A DNA stretch of 64,000 nucleotides from Novosphingobium sp. (lineage in GTDB: Bacteria > Pseudomonadota > Alphaproteobacteria > Sphingomonadales > Sphingomonadaceae). Positions within the stretch are counted from its first letter, which is position 1; the number at the start of each line of letters is the position of its first letter. The notes under the pieces were generated by a model. That model searched no databases. It was not told the DNA's origin and saw only the letters and a list, made by a program, of their open reading frames with translations. Where the stretch lies: assembly GCF_027486195.1 (NCBI RefSeq), contig NZ_JAIXPP010000126.1, forward strand, positions 1 through 64,000, written 5' to 3'. The position numbers were made by a program, and so were the translations under genes. Positions 41,638 through 49,367 of the stretch are shown in pieces.

Positions 41638-42546
41638 ATGCGTATCTGCGTAACGGGACTGCAGGGACAGGTCGTGCAGAGCCTTCTGGCGCGCGGTGCC
41701 GGGCTGCGGCATACCGTCATCCCAGTTGGTCGTCCGCTACTCGACTTGTCGAAGGACGATCCTGTGGGCGTCCATAGGACGCTGGCGCAGGCCCGGCCGG
41801 ATGTCGTCGTGTCGGCCGCTGCGTACACCGCTGTGGATCAGGCTGAAAGCGATCGCGAGGCCGCCTTTGCAGTGAACGTGCGCGGGGCGGGTCTGGTGGC
41901 CCGTGCTACTGCCGCGATGGGGGTCCCACTGATTCACATGTCTACTGACTATGTCTTTTCCGGGACGGCATCTACGCCCTACCGAGAGAGCGATGTGCCG
42001 GACCCGCAGAGCATCTACGGTGCAACCAAGCTGGCCGGTGAATACGCGGTACTGGCCGAGAATTCCAACACCGCCGTCTTGCGCACCGCATGGGTCATTA
42101 GCCCGTTCGGTCGAAACTTTGTCAGGACCATGCTGGCGCTCGCGGCGACCCGCGATGAACTATCGGTCGTGAGCGACCAAGTCGGCAATCCGACTTGCGC
42201 GATGGATATTGCTGATGCGGTCCTCGCGATCGCTGGCAACCTCGTTGCCAGCAACGACGCCGGTTTGCGCGGGATCTTCCACCTTGCTGGCGCGGGCGAG
42301 ACGAGTTGGGCAGGGCTTGCCGAGGCTGTATTCCGTCGATCTTCGGAGATCGGTGGCCCAGTTGCGTCGGTTCGCCACATCCGATCAGATCAATATCCGA
42401 CGGCGGCACGCCGCCCTGCGAATTCCAGGCTCAACTGTACGAACCTAGCAGCGTCACATCGCGTGAGGATGCCGAACTGGTACCAATCCCTGCCCAAGAC
42501 CGTCGATGCCCTTGTGCAAGAGAGGCTGAAGCTTTCGCGTTGCTGA
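41638..42546 (+). CDS. rfbD: dTDP-4-dehydrorhamnose reductase
   Basis: Last step of dTDP-L-rhamnose synthesis. 302 aa starting MRICVTGLQGQVVQSL. Seen are DVVVSAAAYTAVDQAESDRE, HMSTDYVFSGTASTPYRESD, the catalytic YGATKLAGE and LRTAWVISPFGRNFVRTML. The longer frame from 41548 runs inside rfbB and is rejected. It ends the rfbC-B-D block; rfbA follows separately after an AT-rich gap. Confidence 0.95.
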   Translation: MRICVTGLQGQVVQSLLARGAGLRHTVIPVGRPLLDLSKDDPVGVHRTLAQARPDVVVSAAAYTAVDQAESDREAAFAVNVRGAGLVARATAAMGVPLIHMSTDYVFSGTASTPYRESDVPDPQSIYGATKLAGEYAVLAENSNTAVLRTAWVISPFGRNFVRTMLALAATRDELSVVSDQVGNPTCAMDIADAVLAIAGNLVASNDAGLRGIFHLAGAGETSWAGLAEAVFRRSSEIGGPVASVRHIRSDQYPTAARRPANSRLNCTNLAASHRVRMPNWYQSLPKTVDALVQERLKLSRC

Positions 42547-42866
42547 CCTTGAAAATGCCAGCTTGCCGAATGGGGAAATGACCAATCCCCAAAAACCAAA
42601 TTGTATAATTAATATGGGTTTATGAATCAAAGAATTTGTAAATTATATAAGAATAGTAGATATTAAAGAATTATGATCAGATAATTATTCCTATTACTAT
42701 GATCGGGTGAATTTTTTCGGCAAAATACTTAAAGCGGAACACGGATTCAAAGCGGCGAACATCTCTGTCTGCGTCAGCTGGTCAGTGCAGCAAAATCCGG
42801 TTCTGATCCGCGTCCGCCGTCTGACATAAAGCCCAAAATCCCACTAAAAATTGCGATGAGGATGGC
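42547..42866 (+). promoter_or_regulatory. AT-rich promoter region before rfbA
   Basis: 320 bp with no gene. The stretch from about 42590 to 42720 is very AT-rich for this genome (TTGTATAATTAATATG, AAATTATATAAGAATAG, GATAATTATTCCTATTAC) and has several -10-like TATAAT/TATAAG hexamers. It suggests rfbA has its own promoter and may be the target of an AT-binding silencer such as MucR/Ros or H-NS-type proteins; the latter is inference. Confidence 0.5.
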
Positions 42867-43730
42867 ATGAAAGGCATAATTCTTGCCGGGGGGAGTGGAA
42901 CACGCCTCTACCCGATGACACTCCCTGTGTCGAAGCAACTACTTCCTATTTATGACAAGCCGATGATTTACTATCCGCTGTCTACCCTGATGTTGGCAGG
43001 AATCCGTGAAATACTCATAATCACGACGCCACAAGACCTCGCACTTTTTGAAAAACTTCTCGGCACTGGTAACCAGTGGGGCATACACCTTACGTATGCC
43101 GTTCAGCCTGAACCTAAGGGGTTGGCTCAGGCCTATACCATCGGGGCGGAATTCGTCGATGGCGGGCCCTCCTGCCTTGTACTGGGGGATAACATCTTCT
43201 TCGGCAGCGCTCTGCCGGACGTGCTGAGCGCCAGTGCCGCGAACGTGCATGGCGCCACAGTGTTTGCCTACAAGGTCAACGATCCGGAGCGTTATGGGGT
43301 TGTCGAGTTCGACGACCAGATGCGGGCGATCAGCATCGAGGAAAAACCGCACAAGCCGCGTTCGAACTGGGCTGTGACAGGGATGTATTTCTACGACGCG
43401 GGTGTGGTGGATATTGCCGCCAACATCAAGCCGTCGAACCGGGGCGAACTGGAGATCACGGATATAAACCGTGTCTATCTCGAGCGCGGCCTGCTTTCGG
43501 TCACCCCACTGGGTCGAGGCTATGCATGGCTCGATACCGGAACGCCCGACAGCCTGCTCGACGCATCGGAGTTCGTCGCGACGCTGGAGCGACGGCAGGG
43601 GCTCAAAATCGCGAGTCCCGAAGAAATCGCCTGGCGGAAGGGTTTCATCGGAAATGATGAAATTGAGCGACTGGCCAGCGCACATGGGAAGAGCAGATAC
43701 GGCGAGTATCTTGGACGGCTTATTACCTGA
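42867..43730 (+). CDS. rfbA: Glucose-1-phosphate thymidylyltransferase
   Basis: First step of dTDP-rhamnose synthesis, making dTDP-glucose. 287 aa with the normal RmlA length. KGIILAGGSGTRLYPMTLPV at the N-terminus is the nucleotide-binding signature. SKQLLPIYDKPMIYYPLSTL, LVLGDNIFFGSAL and VEFDDQMRAISIEEKPHKPR follow. The enzyme is usually feedback-inhibited by dTDP-rhamnose. It is separated from rfbCBD by its own regulatory gap. Confidence 0.97.
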   Translation: MKGIILAGGSGTRLYPMTLPVSKQLLPIYDKPMIYYPLSTLMLAGIREILIITTPQDLALFEKLLGTGNQWGIHLTYAVQPEPKGLAQAYTIGAEFVDGGPSCLVLGDNIFFGSALPDVLSASAANVHGATVFAYKVNDPERYGVVEFDDQMRAISIEEKPHKPRSNWAVTGMYFYDAGVVDIAANIKPSNRGELEITDINRVYLERGLLSVTPLGRGYAWLDTGTPDSLLDASEFVATLERRQGLKIASPEEIAWRKGFIGNDEIERLASAHGKSRYGEYLGRLIT

Positions 43731-43811
43731 TACTCGGTGCGTCATCTCGGAAGGTCATGACAGCCTTCAGATGCATAAAGTTATTTTAAGAATATTTTCA
43801 GAGGAGCAAAT

Positions 43812-44129
43812 ATGTACAAGATTACATTGTGCGCGATTGCAGCGGCCACTTTGGCTGGTTGTTCCACTGTGGCCCATCCGGGCCTCGTAGAAGGCACGCC
43901 TGCGCCGCGGATCATCAAGGGCAAGCACGATGTTCCAACGTGGACCAACGTGGGAAGCTTCGGCGCGATCAGGGCTGATGACGATGAACATGCTCAGTCC
44001 GTGTGCGCAGGTCTTAACGATGAGAAGTATACCTTCCGAGCCGAGGGTTTCCACTCCGCAGCAATCGACATCAACGGCGAGAAGTTTCCGGCGGGCGGAT
44101 ACTACTGCGTCGCGAAGAAGCGTCGCTGA
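43812..44129 (+). CDS. Small lipoprotein
   Basis: 105 aa. The N-terminus MYKITLCAIAAATLAGC is a lipoprotein signal with the acylated Cys at residue 17. The mature part is about 88 aa, with two further Cys (SVCAGLNDEK, GYYCVAKKRR) and a basic end. No family is recognised. AGAGGAG gives a good ribosome site. It sits between rfbA and the XrtE module in the same direction and may belong to either. Confidence 0.75.
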   Translation: MYKITLCAIAAATLAGCSTVAHPGLVEGTPAPRIIKGKHDVPTWTNVGSFGAIRADDDEHAQSVCAGLNDEKYTFRAEGFHSAAIDINGEKFPAGGYYCVAKKRR

Positions 44130-44163
44130 TCCAGGGCCGACATCCAGCTAGCTCGCTCGATCA

Positions 44164-44436
44164 ATGTCATCGCACAGCACACAGCGCCGGCGCAGGAAGT
44201 CAGGGAGAGGATGGGGCCGCAGGTTGGGGAGCCGATTGTCCCACCTCATCGGCCGCGTTTTCGGAAAGACGTCCCGGCGCCGGAATGCGCAGTTCCTTCG
44301 CAATCGGGTCGTCTATCCGATCTGTCTGATCATAGGTCATAAGCGGAGCCGGCGCGTGGTCTACGCGAGCGGTGAGAAGTGGCGGTGCTGCGGGCGATGT
44401 GGCTCTCGGTTGCCCAAATCACAGCCAGTCGAGTGA
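44164..44436 (+). CDS. Small basic protein with CxxC (hypothetical)
   Basis: 90 aa. The first 45 residues are very basic (RRRRKSGRGWGRRLGSRLSH) and the end carries VYASGEKWRCCGRCGSRLPK, with a CCGRC cluster that could bind zinc. No ribosome site stands out and no family is recognised. Codon use looks acceptable, but the Arg-rich composition is also typical of spurious frames in GC-rich DNA. Confidence 0.4.
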   Translation: MSSHSTQRRRRKSGRGWGRRLGSRLSHLIGRVFGKTSRRRNAQFLRNRVVYPICLIIGHKRSRRVVYASGEKWRCCGRCGSRLPKSQPVE

Positions 44437-44554
44437 TGTGCAACTGGTCAGTCCGCAGAGCGCGCTGCGGGGTGCCTGCCCAGACTGATCCACTGATGGT
44501 TCCTATCCAAATCGAATGTACAGCCGGGGCGCGACGGCCTTCGCGCCGGAGTGA

Positions 44555-45889
44555 ATGATGATACGTTTAGTACGGCACTTGATCTGGCTGGTTGCGGCCC
44601 TGGTAATTGCGTTGCCATGTGTCGCAACCGCCAGCGAGGTTGTTGCCACGATCGACGGCGTCGATGTGACCAAGGGCGACATCGACCTGCGCATGCGCAC
44701 TGACGAGACGCTGCGCTTCCAGCCCATCGATTCCCCGCAAGCCCGGTTGGAGGCGTTGCGGCAATTGTCGGTCGAAATAGCCGTCGAGCACGTTATCCGT
44801 GGGGCCCTGATCCCGGGCAGTGATTTGATGATGAGTGTCGAACAGGATCGGCGCAGGAAACTGCTGGGCATCTTTGAAGCGTCCAGCACTGCGGGCATTT
44901 CGCTAACCAACGAAGAAAGCGAACGGTTCATTGCCGCCAATCCGCAGTTCTTCAGCAAGCGCAAGACATGGCACTATCACGAAGTGGTTGTGACGGCCGA
45001 GGAGCGCGATGTGATTTCGATCATGCGCGCCAAGGCGGCATCGATCGGATCACTGCCCTCGCTTGACACCGCAGCGATGTCCAATGCGTTTGATTGGGTC
45101 CGAAACCGCAAATTCGCGACCATTATGCTGAACCGCTGGATGGGATCGGAGCAGATCGATCCTGACTTGATGAAACTGCTCGAACAGATGGTCTCAACGC
45201 AGCGGCGCGTCCACGCCGAATGCCGCGACAACACCTGCTCGTTCGTCGTTCTGCATGAGGTCGTGGATGATCCCGTCGACCTTCGGTTCGGACGGCAGGT
45301 GGTCGAGGAAACATTGCTTGCACAGAAACGCGCCCGCGCGGCAAGTGCCCTGCACGGAGGAATACTCAAGCGAGCGGTCATCGAGTTTCGCGACCCTGCG
45401 ATCGCAAGGGCGGCCTCCGGGACATGGGGGCTTCCGCCCTATCTGAAGGCAGGCGGCTTCAACAAGGCGATCTGGATCTTGCAGATCTCGCTCGTATTGC
45501 TCTCAATCGTCTGGGGCGGCTGGTATCTGTCTCAACCGCGCGAGGTGGCAGCGGTCGAAGGCACCATCCGACCCAAGGGGCTGGGCAAGCTGGACGAGCG
45601 CTTGGAGAGCTGGCGCTTCCTTCGCCTTACACAGCGAGGTCTGGTGGCGATCATCATCGTTCTGATCTGCGGTGAGGGCGTCTGGGCCCTGGCCCGGACG
45701 TCGTTCCTGGAATTCGACCACGACTTCGCGGCGGTGGCCGGTGGAAGCTTCCTTGTGCTTGCGGTGATCTACGCCATCTGGCGCTACTCGCCGTCTGCCC
45801 GCCGCCTTGCGAGCCAGTTCCGGTTCAGCGGGTTGGGACTGCTTGCGGCCTGCGGAGTCAATGCGCTGCTCACCTGGGCGGCAGGCTGA
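44555..45889 (+). CDS. SurA/EpsD-like PPIase with C-terminal membrane segments (XrtE module)
   Basis: 444 aa. A signal peptide (LIWLVAALVIALPCVATASE) leads into a SurA-type N-terminal domain (VVATIDGVDVTKGDIDLRMR, LEALRQLSVEIAVEHVIRGA), a parvulin-like middle (RKTWHYHEVVVTAEERDVIS) and then at least three hydrophobic segments from about residue 300. The membrane-anchored tail makes it unlike ordinary EpsD. Its stop overlaps the xrtE start as TGATG, so it is a dedicated partner of that exosortase. Likely role: escorting exosortase substrates in the periplasm. Confidence 0.78.
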   Translation: MMIRLVRHLIWLVAALVIALPCVATASEVVATIDGVDVTKGDIDLRMRTDETLRFQPIDSPQARLEALRQLSVEIAVEHVIRGALIPGSDLMMSVEQDRRRKLLGIFEASSTAGISLTNEESERFIAANPQFFSKRKTWHYHEVVVTAEERDVISIMRAKAASIGSLPSLDTAAMSNAFDWVRNRKFATIMLNRWMGSEQIDPDLMKLLEQMVSTQRRVHAECRDNTCSFVVLHEVVDDPVDLRFGRQVVEETLLAQKRARAASALHGGILKRAVIEFRDPAIARAASGTWGLPPYLKAGGFNKAIWILQISLVLLSIVWGGWYLSQPREVAAVEGTIRPKGLGKLDERLESWRFLRLTQRGLVAIIIVLICGEGVWALARTSFLEFDHDFAAVAGGSFLVLAVIYAIWRYSPSARRLASQFRFSGLGLLAACGVNALLTWAAG

Positions 45890-47796
45890 TGATTCCGCGC
45901 AAACCCCGAAAGCGCATTGCTCCGGAGAGTGTGCCCTTGGCTGGGGAACACGTCGTGCTCGTCGCGTCCAGAAAGCAGGCCCGTTCGGACGGCGCGGAAG
46001 CTGGCGACCTTGCAGTAACGGTGCGGCGCAAGAAGCCTGGCGGTGCTTCCGCCGCGTTCATCCATCCCGATGCGGTGGCAATGCCCAGAAAGAAGCCAGC
46101 TTCACGCAAGGCCGCCGAAAAGGCTGACGACTCTCCGCACGACGTGGTGGACGTGAGATTGCGGCGGACGATTGTTTCCAACCGCATTTTGACAACACTT
46201 TTGCAACTGCTGATCCTTGGCCTCACCGGCTTCGTGGCGGCTCAGCAGTTTCAGGGGGCGGACCAGTCCGATCGCCCCTTGGTTGCAGTTCTCGCGTGGT
46301 TGCCGGCTATTGTGCGCGGAGTGCTGCTGGCAAGCGTCGCAGTACTCGCGCACTGCGTTGCGCTGTATCGGCAGGATTTGTACGAAGCATGGGAGCGGGC
46401 GCCTTCGGTCCGGATATTTGTTGCGCATTTTGCGCTGGCCATCACGAATTTCATCGCAGTTGCCGCCGCCCCACCCCTCGTGGTTGCGCTGAAAAGCGGT
46501 GGATCTGCATGGTTAGCCTACTACGCCGTCGCGCCGGTGCTTTGGGCAAGCTATCTGGCGACGGGTTTTGCCCTCCTTGTGCCTGGCTGGGAAGCCTTCG
46601 CTCGGACGATCCGCCTGCGGGCTGGCGCACTCGGGGCGCTCGTTCTGGTGTGCTACGTGGGTTGGCGGCTGTTCGAGCAATCGGGCTATCCGAGCTCACG
46701 CCCGTTCATTCAGGCTACGATGGCGGTCGTCACCTGGATCAGCGACGGAGTGGGGCACCCGCTATGGTTCGTGAAGATCGCCGACAACGGCATCCCCGTC
46801 TACCGCGCCGGCACCTTTACCGCTTTCATCCTACCGGGGTGCTCAGGACTGGAGGGAATGATGCTGACGGCGGGCATGTTGCTGGCCGCCGTGGCTATGG
46901 AACACCGTCGGCTGCGCATCTGGTTCGCGCTTGTTTTGGTCACGCTGGCCGTGTGCGGCGCATTCCTTGTGAATGTGGTGCGCCTGGTATTGCTGTTCTA
47001 CATCGGAGACAAATGGTCTGCGGAAGTTGCGGTGACTGGTTTTCACGCCAACTTTGGCGTGTTTTCCTTCGTCTGCATCTCGATCCTGTTCTTCCTTGCC
47101 ATACGCCGTTACGCCGACAAGGCCAGAAGCGGACCGATCGACCTGGTGCCGCCTCGCATCGGTCTGATGCCTGTCCCGCCGACGCGCGTGGCGTACCCGT
47201 TGATGGCATCGATCGCCGCCACCTTGCTGGTCGGGTTGTTCAGCGGCACGTTCAACTGGTTCTACCCCGTTCCGACCCTGTCTGCCGCCTTCCTGCTGGT
47301 GCGATTGAAACTACCGGCGCAGGAGCCGGACTGGTCGATCACAGCGATTCCGGTTGGCGCCGGGGCGCTGGTCTTCTGGCTCTGGATCATGCTGGTTCCG
47401 GCAGATGCGGATGCATCCGCGAAGTTTGCCGAAACGCTGTTCGGAGCCTCGCCGCTGTTGGCGACGCCGTGGCTGATCGTGCGATTTGCCGGCTCGATCC
47501 TTGTCGTGCCGATTGCCGAGGAGCTCACGTTTCGGGCTTTGCTGTTGCCTTGGGCGATGCGAGCCTTGGATCGGCATGTCGCGCGCAGCCTGCTCGCTCC
47601 GCTAGCCCTCGTGCTCAATGCGGCAGCCTTTGGAGCCATGCATAGCGGTGTCGCCGCCGGCATGGTGGCAGGTCTCATTTTCGGACTGGTCTTCTGGCGG
47701 CGGCGCTCATGCCGCGATGCCATCCTAGCCCACGCCTGCAGCAATCTGCTCTTGTGTCTGTATGTGCTGGGATCGGGTGATTGGTCTTACCTGTAG
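45889..47796 (+). CDS. xrtE: Exosortase E fused to a CAAX-type (CPBP) protease
   Basis: A 635-aa membrane protein in two parts. The N-terminal ~90 residues are charged and cytoplasmic. The exosortase half holds Cys318 (ILPGCSGLEGMM), Arg365 (NVVRLVLL) and His386 (VTGFHANFGV), a complete catalytic triad. The C-terminal half is an intramembrane CAAX-protease/CPBP domain with Glu544-Glu545-x3-Arg549 (AEELTFRALLL), His585 (GAMHSGVAAG) and the His615/Asn619 motif (HACSNLL). This fusion is the signature of the exosortase E/protease, VPEID-CTERM system. It processes VPEID-tailed secreted proteins, and a substrate is encoded just downstream. Confidence 0.93.
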   Translation: MIPRKPRKRIAPESVPLAGEHVVLVASRKQARSDGAEAGDLAVTVRRKKPGGASAAFIHPDAVAMPRKKPASRKAAEKADDSPHDVVDVRLRRTIVSNRILTTLLQLLILGLTGFVAAQQFQGADQSDRPLVAVLAWLPAIVRGVLLASVAVLAHCVALYRQDLYEAWERAPSVRIFVAHFALAITNFIAVAAAPPLVVALKSGGSAWLAYYAVAPVLWASYLATGFALLVPGWEAFARTIRLRAGALGALVLVCYVGWRLFEQSGYPSSRPFIQATMAVVTWISDGVGHPLWFVKIADNGIPVYRAGTFTAFILPGCSGLEGMMLTAGMLLAAVAMEHRRLRIWFALVLVTLAVCGAFLVNVVRLVLLFYIGDKWSAEVAVTGFHANFGVFSFVCISILFFLAIRRYADKARSGPIDLVPPRIGLMPVPPTRVAYPLMASIAATLLVGLFSGTFNWFYPVPTLSAAFLLVRLKLPAQEPDWSITAIPVGAGALVFWLWIMLVPADADASAKFAETLFGASPLLATPWLIVRFAGSILVVPIAEELTFRALLLPWAMRALDRHVARSLLAPLALVLNAAAFGAMHSGVAAGMVAGLIFGLVFWRRRSCRDAILAHACSNLLLCLYVLGSGDWSYL

Positions 47797-47870
47797 AAGA
47801 TGTCTGGTAGTTTGTGTGCAGGCCGACCGCACCGATTGGCCGTCCGACGAATTCAACCATCGAAAATGCA

Positions 47871-47886
47871 TAGTACGAATGTACTA
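47871..47886. promoter_or_regulatory. Palindromic operator candidate upstream of the VPEID-CTERM gene
   Basis: TAGTAC-GAAT-GTACTA is a perfect 6-bp inverted repeat with a 4-bp spacer in an AT-rich stretch, 68 bp before the start of the substrate gene. A dimeric regulator, possibly the nearby LuxR-type response regulator, could bind. No test was possible. Confidence 0.4.
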
Positions 47887-47954
47887 CATTGATAAATAAA
47901 ACGTTTAGTGCGGTGGAACTGTCTACTGAGAGTGCTAAGGAGGTTGGGAATCAA

Positions 47955-48656
47955 ATGAAAGTGACCGCGATGAGTAGGTTGAAATCGATAGCTTTTGCAC
48001 TCGCGGTGGCGAGCAGCCTGCTGGCTTCGTCGGTTCATGCGGCGCCATGCATACCATCCGCAGCGACGAACTTTTGTCATGCAGACTTTAACATAAACAA
48101 TATTACGTCATCAACGTTCAGGAATGCAACGGCCCAGGCCGCCGGTTTCAATGGAACTACCGGAGCGAACGCCAGCGCCCCGGATAGTTTTGCGACTGGG
48201 GGCATGAGCTATGCCATAGATGGAACCGGGTATGGTGCGATCAGCATTAAATCGCTGAAGAATATTACGACGACGCTGGTCTGGACTGCAACGCAGGCGG
48301 GGCCATTCAGGTTCGACTGGATCGCTTCAGGTCAGTCATCGGCTGGTGCGAACTTCTACGTCGTGATTAACGGTACTCAGACCCTACTGACCAACACGGC
48401 GACGGCGGCTGTACCCAAGTCAGGGACCAGTACATTCAACGTCGGCTTAGGACAGACGATCTCCTTCAGGGTTGTTGGTACCACCAACAATGCTTTGCTT
48501 AACTCTGCACAACTCGAGGTTTCTTCGTTCAAGGGCGTTCCGGAAATCGACGGTGGCATTTTGCCGCTTGGCATGCTGCTCCTCGGCGTCCTGTTCATTG
48601 CTGCGAAGCGCAGGGATGCGGGCGAGGGCGAGGCAGGGCTCTTCGCGTCAGCCTGA
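47955..48656 (+). CDS. VPEID-CTERM sorting-signal secreted protein
   Basis: 233 aa. The start at 47955 follows an AAGGAGG ribosome site and gives a Sec signal (SIAFALAVASSLLASSVHAA). The mature region is Ser/Thr/Asn/Gly-rich and beta-like. The C-terminus carries the literal VPEID motif (FKGVPEIDGG), a hydrophobic helix (ILPLGMLLLGVLFIA) and basic KRR, the sorting signal recognised by XrtE. It is encoded 158 bp after xrtE in the same direction and is its likely substrate. Anchoring or release from the membrane is tied to EPS/biofilm surface assembly in related systems. Confidence 0.9.
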   Translation: MKVTAMSRLKSIAFALAVASSLLASSVHAAPCIPSAATNFCHADFNINNITSSTFRNATAQAAGFNGTTGANASAPDSFATGGMSYAIDGTGYGAISIKSLKNITTTLVWTATQAGPFRFDWIASGQSSAGANFYVVINGTQTLLTNTATAAVPKSGTSTFNVGLGQTISFRVVGTTNNALLNSAQLEVSSFKGVPEIDGGILPLGMLLLGVLFIAAKRRDAGEGEAGLFASA

Positions 48657-48739
48657 ATGTCATTGCGCAAGCAGTTCGGTAGCATTCCCGGCGCGCAGGT
48701 GACCCTGCGCTCCGGCGCTACCACTAAAGGGCGGTGTCG

Positions 48740-49258
48740 ATGAGGTATCCCGGACCAGCCGCTGCTATTCTGGGCTTCGCATCGCTTTCGGCACCTACGG
48801 TTCAAGCCGTTCCGCCAGCACTCACGCAAGCGACTGGCGAGCGTCTGTCACTCGATGAGCTCCCTCTCGCCGGGGGCGTCGAGTGGGGCCCGCGCAGCGT
48901 GCCTGCTGTCGCGATATTCACCGATTATCGCTGCCCGTTCAGCCGCGCAATGATTGCGCAGCTTACTGAGCTCGGCGCACATGTCATCGAATATCCCATC
49001 TCGATCCTGGGATCGCGCGATCTCGCGAAAGCTGTGATATGCGCACCAGACCGGGCCAAAGCCATGCGCGATGCCTATGGCCGAGTGCCTCTGCCTGCCG
49101 GTAACTGCGACACGGCGGGTCTTGACCAGAACGAGGCTTTCGCTGACGCGCACGGAATCACCGAGGTTCCGGTCATGGTCCGTAGCGATGGAACCGTGAT
49201 GCGCGGGTATGTCGACCCGGACCGGCTCGCCGACTGGCTCGACACCGCGCCGCAATAA
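48740..49258 (+). CDS. DsbC-like thioredoxin-fold protein with CxxS active site
   Basis: 172 aa from ATG 48740 (a GTG two codons upstream is possible). A short signal-like N-terminus is followed by a thioredoxin fold resembling the DsbC/DsbG catalytic domain: FTDYRCPFSRAM gives Cys65-Pro-Phe-Ser68, and cis-Pro144 lies in GITEVPVMV. Cys101 and Cys123 match the structural disulfide of DsbC. The second active-site Cys is Ser, so it could form mixed disulfides but not the usual intramolecular one. It lies between the VPEID-CTERM gene and the sugar transferase. Confidence 0.75.
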   Translation: MRYPGPAAAILGFASLSAPTVQAVPPALTQATGERLSLDELPLAGGVEWGPRSVPAVAIFTDYRCPFSRAMIAQLTELGAHVIEYPISILGSRDLAKAVICAPDRAKAMRDAYGRVPLPAGNCDTAGLDQNEAFADAHGITEVPVMVRSDGTVMRGYVDPDRLADWLDTAPQ

Positions 49259-49367
49259 GCGCCTTTGGCACCTCGGCGCGTTTCTACACTCATCTTCCCA
49301 GCCATCGTCGCAGCGGCCGACTCATACCAACCGCGTGGGCCAGCTTCATGCGCGAACGCAGTCGACC

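Noticed and set aside
49209..49367. An extended N-terminus for the sugar-phosphate transferase.
   Set aside because: The extra 53 residues overlap the DsbC-like gene in another frame and do not resemble the family.
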